Shown here: positions 5,378 to 12,656 of the stretch, piece by piece | How the letters are laid out: each line of letters starts with the position of its first letter | How positions within the stretch are numbered: position 1 is the stretch's first letter | Assembly: GCA_964557545.1 (NCBI GenBank) | Contig: CAZLAK010000040.1 | Coordinates: 1 to 15,056, forward strand | DNA: 15,056 bases | Direction of reading: 5' to 3' | Origin: CAZLAK01 sp964557545 | GTDB taxonomy: Bacteria > Bacillota > Desulfotomaculia > Desulfotomaculales > Pelotomaculaceae | The notes under the pieces: model-generated | The model's database searches: none | What the model saw: only the letters and a program-made list of their open reading frames with translations | What the model was told of the DNA's origin: nothing | Position numbers and translations under genes: made by a program

Positions 5378-8035
5378 TCACCCGCGATCTCGGTTGGCTA
5401 GCTGTATTTTTTTAACATCGTACCAGTTGGGTCCGGCTTTGACCTCTACCACTAAAGGGACGTCTAACGGGAAAGCGTTTTCCATGCATTCTTTTACCAG
5501 GGCGGCCAGCCGGTTGATTTCACCTTCCGGCGCATCGAAGATGAGCTCGTCGTGCACCTGGAGGATCAATTTGGCTTTTAGCCCGGCGGCCGCCAGTTCC
5601 CGGCGGATGCTGATCATGGCTAGTTTGATGATGTCGGCGGCGCTGCCCTGGATGGGCGTGTTGACGGCCATGCGCTCGGCAGCGGCGCGCACGCTGTGAT
5701 TGGGGCTGAAGAGGTCCGGGAGGTAACGGCGCCTTTTTAGAACAGTCGTTACGTAGCCGTTTTCCCGGGCTTTGTTTATCAGCCCGTCGATAAAAGCTTT
5801 TACGCCCGCGTACTGCTTAAAGTAACTCTCTATGTAACGCCTGGCTTCCTGGCGCCCCACTTTGATGTCCCTGGCCAGGCCGTAGTCGCTCAGACCGTAG
5901 ATAATGCCGAAATTAACGGCTTTGGCTTTGCTGCGCATTTCCGGGGTCACCTCGTGGGGCTTGACGCCGAACACTTCGGCTGCTGTCCGGATGTGAATAT
6001 CCTCCCCGTTTTTAAAGGCGCTGACCAGAACGGGGTCGCCGCTTAGATGGGCCAAGACGCGCAGCTCAATTTGGGAGTAGTCGGCGGTCAGGAGGAGGCG
6101 GCCGGGGGCGCGCGGCACAAACACCTTTCGTATTAAGCGGCCGGCCTCCAGCTTGATAGGTATGTTCTGTAAGTTGGGCTCGGTGCTGGATAGCCTGCCG
6201 GTAGCGGTTACCGTCTGTTGAAAGGTGGTGTGGAGCATGCCCGTAACCGGGTCGATGAGGGCGGCAAGGCCGTCCGTGTACGTGGACTTGAGCTTGGCCA
6301 GCTGGCGGTATTCTAGAATTTTAGCCACGATTTCGTGCGAGCCGGCGAGTTCTTCCAGCACGCTGGCGTCGGTGGAGTAACCGGTCTTGGTCTTTTTAAT
6401 AACGGGGAGCTTTAAGTCTTCAAAAAGGACCTTACCCAGCTGGCGTGGTGAATTTAGGTTGAAGGTGCAGCCGGCTAGGCGGTAAATTTCCCGGGCCAGG
6501 GCCTCTAACTGGGCGCCGAGTTCGGCCGACATGGCCGCCAGACCTTCTTTGTCCACGGCCACCCCTTCTTCTTCCATTTCGGCCAGGATGGGGGCCAGGG
6601 GCATTTCCACATCACAGAACAGCTGCTCCTGTTCCTGCATTTTTAATTTCTGCGCCAGGATAGAGACCAGCCGGAAAATAAGGCGGGCGCGCCCGGCCGG
6701 GTCTTTGCCGGCCGGCAGTGTGCCGAGGTGCTCAAGGCAGACGTCTTCTAGGCTGCGGTTGGGCGAGGCGGGGTTTACGAGGTAGGCGGCAATCATGGTG
6801 TCAAAGGCTAGATTTTCTATTTTTACCCCTTGCTTGCCCAGCTTGCGGTAAATCTCTTTGCTGTTGTGGCAGTACTTCTTTATGTTTTTGTCCGAGAACA
6901 AAAGCGAAAGCGCTCGGGCGGTGCATTCGCTGCCTTCGCCGGGGCCGCTGTCCATTGCCGCCGTGTACACCATACCTTCCTCACCGCAACAGACGGCAAA
7001 AGACTCCACTTCCCCCTTGGGTCCGAAAGAAATATCAACGGCTGCCCCGCCGCTCTTGCGCCCCGCGGCCAAAAAATCCTCAGTATTGGCGGGGGAAAGG
7101 GCAATGCACCTCGATGCGGGGGCAGCGGGGCGGCTTTCGGCCGCGCCGCCCGCCCCTTTGCTTTGTTCTCGGCCTGAAAATATAGACTTTATTAAAGAGC
7201 GGAATTCCAGCTTGTTAAATACCTCCAGCAGACTGTTGTAATCCGGGCCCTCCCAGCGGCAGTCCTTTAGACGCACGTCGAGCGGCGCCTGGCGGCAGAC
7301 AGTAACCAGTTTTTTGGCTAGGAGCGCGTCTTGGGCGTAAGCGCGCAGCTGCTCGCCCAGGCGGCCGCCGATTTCCCCGGCTTTGGAGATGATATCCTCC
7401 AGGCACCCGTACTTATTTATGAGGCGGCTGGCAGTTTTTTCTCCTACGCCGGGTATGCCGGGTACGTTATCGGAAGGGTCTCCTACCAGGCCCTTAAAAT
7501 CCGTAAATTTTTCCGGCGGAATGCCAAAACGGCTTACAACCTTCTTTTCATCGTATTCTTCCAGTTCGCTGATCCCCTTTTTGGTCAGTCTAACCCTGGT
7601 GAGGGGCGAGACCAGCTGGAGGGCGTCGCGGTCGCCGGTTATGATTACGGACGAAAGCCCCTCTTTTTCGGCCTGGGCCGACAGAGTGCCGATCAAATCG
7701 TCTGCTTCGTAGCCCTCCAGTTCCAAAACCTTGACCCTTAAGGCCGAGAGCACCTCTTTTACGAGAGGGAACTGGATTCTCAGTTCTTCCGGCGTGGGTT
7801 TTCTTTGAGCTTTATAATCGCCGAAGTCAGCGTGGCGGAAGGTGATTTTGCCTTTATCAAAGGCTATCGCCAGCATAGCCGGGTTTTCCTCTTTTATTAT
7901 TTTAAGGAGCATATTGGTAAAACCGAAGACGGCGTTGGTAGGAAGGCCCTTGCTGGTAGAAAGGGGCTGAATAGCGTGAAAGGCGCGGTGGACGAGGCTG
8001 TTGCCGTCTATAATGTACAGAACACCGTTGCTCAA
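5378..8035 (-). CDS. polA: DNA polymerase I
   Basis: An 885-residue enzyme for Okazaki-fragment processing and gap-filling repair. The N-terminal 5' nuclease domain (about 1-290) shows IDGNSLVHRAFHA, EADDLIGTL, ITGDRDALQL and the helix-hairpin-helix VPGIPGVGEKTA. A Gly/Ala/Ser-rich linker (288-308) leads to a 3'-5' exonuclease-like domain (about 309-470) that appears inactive: the DxE of motif I is D334-I-S, and the later acidic positions are not recognisable. The polymerase domain is intact: motif A DYSQIELR (652-659), motif B RSKAKAVNFGIIYG (701-714) and motif C HDE (828-830). Lack of proofreading is usual in Gram-positive Pol I. The start is TTG at 8035, with a moderate AGGCAGG site 8 bases upstream. 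It heads the minus-strand block and is divergent from the protease gene. Confidence 0.98.
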   Translation of the reverse strand: MSNGVLYIIDGNSLVHRAFHAIQPLSTSKGLPTNAVFGFTNMLLKIIKEENPAMLAIAFDKGKITFRHADFGDYKAQRKPTPEELRIQFPLVKEVLSALRVKVLELEGYEADDLIGTLSAQAEKEGLSSVIITGDRDALQLVSPLTRVRLTKKGISELEEYDEKKVVSRFGIPPEKFTDFKGLVGDPSDNVPGIPGVGEKTASRLINKYGCLEDIISKAGEIGGRLGEQLRAYAQDALLAKKLVTVCRQAPLDVRLKDCRWEGPDYNSLLEVFNKLEFRSLIKSIFSGREQSKGAGGAAESRPAAPASRCIALSPANTEDFLAAGRKSGGAAVDISFGPKGEVESFAVCCGEEGMVYTAAMDSGPGEGSECTARALSLLFSDKNIKKYCHNSKEIYRKLGKQGVKIENLAFDTMIAAYLVNPASPNRSLEDVCLEHLGTLPAGKDPAGRARLIFRLVSILAQKLKMQEQEQLFCDVEMPLAPILAEMEEEGVAVDKEGLAAMSAELGAQLEALAREIYRLAGCTFNLNSPRQLGKVLFEDLKLPVIKKTKTGYSTDASVLEELAGSHEIVAKILEYRQLAKLKSTYTDGLAALIDPVTGMLHTTFQQTVTATGRLSSTEPNLQNIPIKLEAGRLIRKVFVPRAPGRLLLTADYSQIELRVLAHLSGDPVLVSAFKNGEDIHIRTAAEVFGVKPHEVTPEMRSKAKAVNFGIIYGLSDYGLARDIKVGRQEARRYIESYFKQYAGVKAFIDGLINKARENGYVTTVLKRRRYLPDLFSPNHSVRAAAERMAVNTPIQGSAADIIKLAMISIRRELAAAGLKAKLILQVHDELIFDAPEGEINRLAALVKECMENAFPLDVPLVVEVKAGPNWYDVKKIQLANRDRG

Positions 8036-8154
8036 AGCCGGAACCTGCCTTTATAGAAAAATTTTTTAAGTATTATTTCACCGTATAAGCCCCCAATACC
8101 TTTTGCACTTCTAAAAATTTGCAGGACTTTGCCGGGCAGGGGGAGAATAAAAAA

Positions 8155-8178
8155 ATGGCTGCTAATTTCATTAATTAA
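8155..8178 (+). CDS. Possible 7-codon leader ORF before the protease gene
   Basis: ATG at 8155 opens MAANFIN and stops at TAA 8176-8178. It is preceded at 9 bases by AGGGGGAG (8138-8145), a ribosome site as good as those of the neighbouring genes. It ends 6 bases before the protease's own GGGGAGG (8184-8190), an arrangement compatible with a leader peptide or coupled translation. Chance occurrence is quite possible. In the rest of the 8036-8199 divergent gap I see no clear promoter in either direction, only AT-rich stretches such as TATAAG at 8084-8089. Confidence 0.25.
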   Translation: MAANFIN

Positions 8179-8199
8179 AATACGGGGAGGTCTTTTCCT

Positions 8200-9687
8200 T
8201 TGAGAAAATCACGCTTTTTGGCAACGGTAGCCGTCTTTTTGCTGGCCGTTTTCTTTTTTGCTTTCCATCCCGCCTTTGCCGGCCGGGATGAGCCGGAAGC
8301 GGGGGAAACAATAGGAACTTTAAAAGAAATTATTGAATATATCTGCGAAGATCACATCAAAAATCCGCCTATGGATGCGCTGGTGCGCGGGGCCATAGAC
8401 GGGGTTTTGGAGGCTCTGGACGACCCTTACACCGAGTATTTGCCCCCGGAGGAGCTTAAAAATTTCACCGGTTCTCTGGACGGGGATTACGTGGGTGTGG
8501 GTATCCAACTCAAAGCAGGCGGTGACTACCCGGAAGTCGTAGGAATTATTGAGGGTTCTCCCGCCAGCGGGTCAGGTATTGAGCCGGGCGACCTCATAAT
8601 AAGAGTTGACGGCGAAGATATGGCCGGTTTTCCCTTAAGTGAAGTCGTCCAGAAGATCAGGGGGCCGGAAGGGACCAAAGTGCGCCTCACGGTACGGCGG
8701 GCGGGGAGGGGAAATTTTGAGGTTGAGCTTACGAGAAAAAGTATAAATATACCCACGGTGGTCTCCAAAAAGCTGGAAAACGGTACAGGCTACATTAAAA
8801 TCGGCTCTTTTGGCAGCCATACGGCAGGTGAGTTTAAAAAGGCGCTTAAAGAACTGCTGGGTGAGGGCACAGACAAACTGATTTTGGATTTGAGAGACTG
8901 TCCCGGCGGCCTTTTGCAGCAGGTGGTAAAGGTGGCGGGCTGTTTTTTGGATAAGGGCAGCACGGTGGTCAGAACGGAAGGAAAGGCGGAAGGCCAAAGG
9001 GAGTTTTGCACCGATACCGCGCCGCAAGCCAAAGGAATTCCCCTGGCGGTTTTGGTTAACCAGAGCAGTGCCAGCGCGGCCGAAATTCTGGCCGGGGCGC
9101 TTCAAGATTATAAAGCGGCAGTAATTGTCGGAGAAAAAACCTTCGGCAAGGGCACAGTGCAGACCGTAATCCCTCTCAAAAACGGCGGGGCGCTAAAGCT
9201 GACCACAGCCCGTTACTGCACTCCCAAAGGCAGGGCGTTGGACGGCACGGGCCTTTTGCCGGATGTCCAGGTGCTGACCCCGGAACTGCAGCTGGCCCTT
9301 GCCTGCCGTGTTTTAACCCAGCCGTCAAATTATACTCTCGTCTTAGATACTGTCAAGGGTGAGGCAGAGCTCAACGGTATGAAGCTGCAACTGTCAAAGC
9401 CTGTCCTGCCAAGAGGTGAAACGGTTTACTTGCCTTTGAGGTTTGTCTTTGAAGCAATGGGTTACCGCGTTGACTGGCAGGAGGCGGACGGCAGTATTAA
9501 AGTCGAGGGCGGCAACCAGCGCTTGTATATCGGAAAGGACGGCCGTATAACCGCAGACGGCCTGGAGAATAATACTGCAGGTTCTGTTTTCCTGGAAAAC
9601 GATACCTCCTACTTGCCGTTATTTACTTTAGATAAACTGGGTTTTCGCACTTCCTGGAACGGAAATACAATAACCATTGAGAAATAA
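8200..9687 (+). CDS. Secreted S41 C-terminal processing protease with PDZ and CuAO-N-like domain
   Basis: A 495-residue CtpA/CtpB-type serine protease. A signal peptide (about 1-27, ending in HPAFAG) directs export. An N-terminal helical region precedes the PDZ domain (about 93-180), which should recognise substrate C-termini. The catalytic core has Ser292 in NQSSASAAEI with Lys317 and Gln321 in GEKTFGKGTVQ, the Ser-Lys-Gln set and spacing of the Prc/CtpB family. After the core, residues about 385-495 form a domain like the copper amine oxidase N-terminal repeat (PLRFVFEAMGYRVDW, then YLPLFTLDKLGF), a non-enzymatic extracellular module common in clostridia. The start is TTG at 8200, with GGGGAGG 9 bases upstream. 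In sporulators, CtpB-type enzymes can process sporulation signalling proteins; whether this one does is unknown. Confidence 0.93.
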   Translation: MRKSRFLATVAVFLLAVFFFAFHPAFAGRDEPEAGETIGTLKEIIEYICEDHIKNPPMDALVRGAIDGVLEALDDPYTEYLPPEELKNFTGSLDGDYVGVGIQLKAGGDYPEVVGIIEGSPASGSGIEPGDLIIRVDGEDMAGFPLSEVVQKIRGPEGTKVRLTVRRAGRGNFEVELTRKSINIPTVVSKKLENGTGYIKIGSFGSHTAGEFKKALKELLGEGTDKLILDLRDCPGGLLQQVVKVAGCFLDKGSTVVRTEGKAEGQREFCTDTAPQAKGIPLAVLVNQSSASAAEILAGALQDYKAAVIVGEKTFGKGTVQTVIPLKNGGALKLTTARYCTPKGRALDGTGLLPDVQVLTPELQLALACRVLTQPSNYTLVLDTVKGEAELNGMKLQLSKPVLPRGETVYLPLRFVFEAMGYRVDWQEADGSIKVEGGNQRLYIGKDGRITADGLENNTAGSVFLENDTSYLPLFTLDKLGFRTSWNGNTITIEK

Positions 9688-9705
9688 CTTCTGTTATGAT
9701 ATAAG
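9677..9705 (+). promoter_or_regulatory. Extended -10 sigma-A promoter of the SEC-C gene
   Basis: TTGAGA (9677-9682), a 17-base spacer and TATAAG (9700-9705), with TG one base before the -10 (TGATATAAG). Each box matches consensus at 5 of 6 positions. The -35 overlaps the last codons of the protease gene. Predicted transcription starts near 9712, about 70 bases before the SEC-C start codon, so the message would carry the hairpin described next. Confidence 0.6.
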
Positions 9706-9727
9706 TAAGGGGTGTATATAAAATTAC

Positions 9728-9762
9728 AAAAGGTTTGTACCGGCGTGACGGCATAACCTTTT
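9728..9762 (+). promoter_or_regulatory. Hairpin in the 5' leader of the SEC-C gene
   Basis: AAAAGGTT (9728-9735) pairs perfectly with AACCTTTT (9755-9762) around 19 bases that can also pair CCG with CGG. It ends 5 bases before the ribosome site GGGGAGG (9768-9774). The descending arm ends in only four T, so it is a poor terminator for the upstream protease gene; it could be a weak attenuator or a translation-control stem. The function is inferred from position only. Confidence 0.4.
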
Positions 9763-9782
9763 AGATAGGGGAGGTGTTTTGG

Positions 9783-11297
9783 ATGCCGGGGAGTGAAGAT
9801 CTTTGCCCGTGCGGCAGCGGGATGCCCTACTGTGTTTGTTGCGGTGAGGGCACGGTAGTTTCTCTAGAACAGGCTAAGTGGCGGCGAGCCGGCCAGGATT
9901 TGCGGCGCGCTTTAGGTGAATTTGCCGACCGTTCAGATTTTGCTTGGGATGCTGCCAGGGCTCAGGAGATGTACATGAGTATTCTGGAGAAGCATGCCAT
10001 TAGCGGCGATGACGATTTCACTATGGAGCGCTGCTTTGAATGGTTTATTTTTGATTACAGGCTTTCTTCCGGTCTTACGGTTATGGAAACTTTCTGGGAG
10101 GAAAAGGGCGCAGAACTGAACAGCTACGAGGCGCTGCTGGTTAAAGAGTGGTCCCGTTCCCCCATTTCTTTGTACGAAGTAACCGCTTCTCTGCCGGAAA
10201 AAGGCCTGCTGGCCGTTAAAGATCTGCTCATGCGCAGAAAATTTGTAGTTAGGGATGCGCATGCGGCGTCCAATATAGAGCCGGGAAACCTTTTATTGAT
10301 CAGGGTTTTGAAGGTAGGGAGTGAGTATGAATTTTCCACCACCGGACTCGCCCTCCCCGGCGACTTAAAAGAACACGTGCTGAATAGAATATGCAGGGAC
10401 CGTCAGGAATACTTGAGGAGCACAGGATCGCGCAGCTGGGCTTCGTATTTGAGAGAAAGGTCCCACGTATTGAACGCCTGGGTTATGGAAACCGGCCTTT
10501 CGCCTCAAAAAGACGGGGAACCCAAAAAACCCGGTGAAATTTTGAAATGTATCGATGTGCTGCCCGTAAAAGACGGAGAGGCGCTCTTTAATGAAATAGA
10601 TAACTCTCCCTTTTTTAGAAAAACCGGAGAACTTATTGGCAAAAACGGCATGTGCTTCCAGGTGAGTGCTGCTGTCCTGGGAGACTGCTGGCTGTGCACG
10701 GAGCGGGCCGGGGGAGAACAGCCAGCAGAAAGTGCCGGCAGCTGCGGCATTAGGGCCGTGCTGGGGCACGTGCTGGTAAGCCAAAAATTTGCCGTAGTGA
10801 GCTCTACTACCCCTCGCCTTTTGGAGAAGTGTAAAGAGATTTTAAGTGAAGTTATTGAGTATGCCTCTGGCACGGGTAATAATACTGCGGAAGCAGAGGA
10901 TGTGCTTTACCAGGAGAAAGATGAGTACGTCTGGTCTGAACCGGGTTACGCAGTGGTGGCGGGAAAGATCCGGGACGGGTTAGAAGCTCTTGGTTACAGC
11001 AGAAAACAGCAAAAAGGCGCACTAAAGCTCTGGTACGACTACTGCTCAAAAGCCAAGCCCTCTATCCGCAAAGCGGCGGTATGGACGGCTACGGTGATCT
11101 ACGCTTTTGCCAGGCTGGAAATGGAAAAAAAGCTCAACCAGCAGGACCTGGCCGGGCGTTACGGGGTTTCTTCTTCGGCCATATCTTCTAACTACCGGCA
11201 GATCTGCGAGGCACTCGGGCTGGTTGCTTACGACCGCCGTTATTCCACCAAGAAGCCGCGGATAGGAAAAAGCCTTCCTGTCCCGCAAGACGGCTAA
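9783..11297 (+). CDS. SEC-C motif protein with C-terminal TFIIB/cyclin-like helix-turn-helix region
   Basis: A 504-residue protein of unknown function. A SEC-C zinc-binding motif stands right at the N-terminus (CPCGSGMPYCVCCG; C8, C10, C19, C20, with an extra C17). The middle (about 30-390) is mainly helical, rich in charged and aromatic residues, with no motif I recognise. The C-terminal part (about 395-480) resembles a cyclin-fold repeat of archaeal/eukaryal TFIIB: a first helical stretch with KQQKGALKLWYDYC, then IRKAAVWTATVIYAFA, then LNQQDLAGRYGVSSSAIS and NYRQICEALGL as a recognition-like helix-turn-helix. DNA binding is therefore plausible but inferred. No signal peptide is seen, so it should be cytoplasmic. 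The start is ATG at 9783, 8 bases after GGGGAGG; the GTG at 9774 overlaps that site and is unlikely. It has its own promoter. Confidence 0.75.
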   Translation: MPGSEDLCPCGSGMPYCVCCGEGTVVSLEQAKWRRAGQDLRRALGEFADRSDFAWDAARAQEMYMSILEKHAISGDDDFTMERCFEWFIFDYRLSSGLTVMETFWEEKGAELNSYEALLVKEWSRSPISLYEVTASLPEKGLLAVKDLLMRRKFVVRDAHAASNIEPGNLLLIRVLKVGSEYEFSTTGLALPGDLKEHVLNRICRDRQEYLRSTGSRSWASYLRERSHVLNAWVMETGLSPQKDGEPKKPGEILKCIDVLPVKDGEALFNEIDNSPFFRKTGELIGKNGMCFQVSAAVLGDCWLCTERAGGEQPAESAGSCGIRAVLGHVLVSQKFAVVSSTTPRLLEKCKEILSEVIEYASGTGNNTAEAEDVLYQEKDEYVWSEPGYAVVAGKIRDGLEALGYSRKQQKGALKLWYDYCSKAKPSIRKAAVWTATVIYAFARLEMEKKLNQQDLAGRYGVSSSAISSNYRQICEALGLVAYDRRYSTKKPRIGKSLPVPQDG

Positions 11298-11298
11298 A

Positions 11299-11315
11299 GG
11301 ACCGTCAGCCGGTCC
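11299..11315 (+). other. Short inverted repeat after the SEC-C gene
   Basis: GGACCG (11299-11304) pairs with CGGTCC (11310-11315) around TCAGC, directly after the SEC-C stop codon. No T-run follows (CACAAAATATTTT), so it is not a canonical terminator. It may be a weak terminator, an RNA-stabilising 3' stem, or nothing. Confidence 0.3.
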
Positions 11316-11341
11316 CACAAAATATTTTACAGGTGGTATTT

Positions 11342-11962
11342 TTGCTGGATTTTTTAGGAGAGATAGCAAAAGTAGTAACAGGTGCAATTTCCAGCCTCGG
11401 CTACTGGGGTATTTTTTGGGGCATGGCTATAGAAAGCGCCAATATCCCGCTCCCCAGCGAGGTTATCCTCCCTTACGGTGGTTACCTGGTTTCAACGGGC
11501 AGGCTGGAGTTTTACCTGGCAGTTATGGCGGGAACGCTTGGAGGCACTTTGGGATCAGTAATTTCGTACTGGCTGGGTATTTGCGGCGGGCGGCCTCTGT
11601 TGGTCAAGTACGGTCATTACTTTGGCTTTTCCGTTAAACACCTTGAGACTGCTGAGCGGTGGTTTGACCGCTACGGTGAGGCCACTGTGTTTTTTACCAG
11701 GCTTATGCCGGTGGTGCGCACGTTTATCTCCCTGCCTGCAGGGATTGCCCGCATGAACTTTGTAAAATTTGTTATTTACACCTTCCTCGGCTCTCTGCCA
11801 TGGAGCCTTTTGCTCACTTATGCTGGTTTAAAACTGGGCGAAAACTGGAATACAATAGAGTCCTGGTTCCACAAAGTGGATGTGTTTATTTTGGCCGGGC
11901 TGGCCATTGTCCTTTTGTGCTTTTTGAGTAAAAGGTGCAAGAAGAGGTTTTGGGTCAGATGA
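11342..11962 (+). CDS. DedA family membrane protein
   Basis: A 206-residue polytopic membrane protein of the DedA (SNARE-associated, PF09335) family. Motifs are ESANIPLPSEVILPYGG (about 31-47), a glycine-rich re-entrant-like stretch GTLGGTLGSVISYWLG, and FFTRLMPVVRTFISLPAG with the conserved Arg residues before MNFVKF. Several family members flip undecaprenyl phosphate or phospholipids; others affect membrane energetics, so the substrate is inference. The start is TTG at 11342, with AGGTGG 5 bases upstream; the GTG at 11333 sits inside that site. Its stop overlaps the next gene's start (ATGA). Pairing with a PAP2 phosphatase supports a role in lipid-carrier recycling. Confidence 0.88.
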   Translation: MLDFLGEIAKVVTGAISSLGYWGIFWGMAIESANIPLPSEVILPYGGYLVSTGRLEFYLAVMAGTLGGTLGSVISYWLGICGGRPLLVKYGHYFGFSVKHLETAERWFDRYGEATVFFTRLMPVVRTFISLPAGIARMNFVKFVIYTFLGSLPWSLLLTYAGLKLGENWNTIESWFHKVDVFILAGLAIVLLCFLSKRCKKRFWVR

Positions 11963-12543
11963 ATTTACCGGCCGCAATAATTGATCAGCTGCTAGACGCT
12001 GATGCGGGTCTTTTTATGGTTTTAAACCAGGGCCTGCAACATTCTTTTTTGGACGCGGCTATGCGCGCCTTAAGCAACGCGGGGAACGGCGGCCTGCTGT
12101 GGGTCGCCGTAGGTGTATGTGCGCTTGTCTTCTTTGGCCAGGAGGCCAGGAGAGCCGGTTTTTTGATGCTTTTGGCCCTTTTAATTAGTTATTTGGCCAA
12201 CGACGGGCTTTTGAAAAATTTTTTTCACCGCCCGCGTCCCTATGAGGTAATAGCCGGTGCCAAGCTTCTGGTCACGCCGTTAAATTCTTACTCCTTTCCG
12301 TCCGGACATGCGGCCTGCGCTTTTGCTTGCGCTTTTGTAATGGCCAAGAAATTTCGCAAGCTGGCCTTGCCGTTTTACGCTGTGGCTGCCCTCATGTCTT
12401 TTTCCCGCGTCTACGTGGGCGCTCACTACCCTTTTGATGTGCTGGCCGGCGCCCTTTTGGGCATTTTTTGTGCTGTCCTGGTTTTGAAGGCGGAAGGCGC
12501 GCTTTTAAGCGGGGCAAGAAAAACTAGACCTCCCACTTTTTAG
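11959..12543 (+). CDS. PAP2-type membrane phosphatase (possible undecaprenyl-diphosphatase or PgpB-like)
   Basis: A 194-residue membrane phosphatase with all three type 2 phosphatidic acid phosphatase motifs: K86-x6-R93-P94 (KNFFHRPRP), P114-S-G-H117, and S149-R150-x5-H156-x3-D160 (SRVYVGAHYPFD), where H117 and H156 should be nucleophile support and phospho-acceptor. About five hydrophobic segments place the site on the outer face. BcrC-type members dephosphorylate undecaprenyl pyrophosphate and PgpB types act on phosphatidylglycerophosphate; sequence alone does not decide. The start ATG overlaps the DedA stop (ATGA), implying coupled translation. An in-frame GTG at 11935 is less likely. Confidence 0.88.
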   Translation: MNLPAAIIDQLLDADAGLFMVLNQGLQHSFLDAAMRALSNAGNGGLLWVAVGVCALVFFGQEARRAGFLMLLALLISYLANDGLLKNFFHRPRPYEVIAGAKLLVTPLNSYSFPSGHAACAFACAFVMAKKFRKLALPFYAVAALMSFSRVYVGAHYPFDVLAGALLGIFCAVLVLKAEGALLSGARKTRPPTF

Positions 12544-12557
12544 CTGGCAAATGGCAA

Positions 12558-12586
12558 TTCTTGAAGTTGCCGCACCGGTATATAAT
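12558..12586 (+). promoter_or_regulatory. Candidate promoter of the amidase gene
   Basis: A perfect -10 TATAAT at 12581-12586 lies about 70 bases before the amidase start. The -35 region is poor: TTCTTG at 12558-12563 with a 17-base spacer. The stretch TATATAATA also partly resembles a sporulation-sigma -10, but no matching -35 is seen. The rest of the gap 12544-12656 is AT-rich with no clear structure. Confidence 0.4.
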
Positions 12587-12656
12587 AAAAGTAAAAGTAA
12601 GCACCAATAAGAAAGCCGCTAATTTTTTGTCAAGTTTTTCTAAAGGGGGCGTGTCG

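Noticed and set aside
6718..7241. Several plus-strand open frames of 84-155 codons opposite polA
   Set aside because: They are antisense shadows in the high-GC part of polA, rich in Arg, Cys and Pro, without ribosome sites or recognisable motifs.
10365..10873. Minus-strand open frames opposite the SEC-C gene
   Set aside because: The SEC-C gene has a promoter, a ribosome site and recognisable domains; the opposite frames have none.
12579..12587. Sigma-K-like -10 (TATATAATA) before the amidase
   Set aside because: No matching -35 at the needed distance; it is explained as well by an ordinary TATAAT box.
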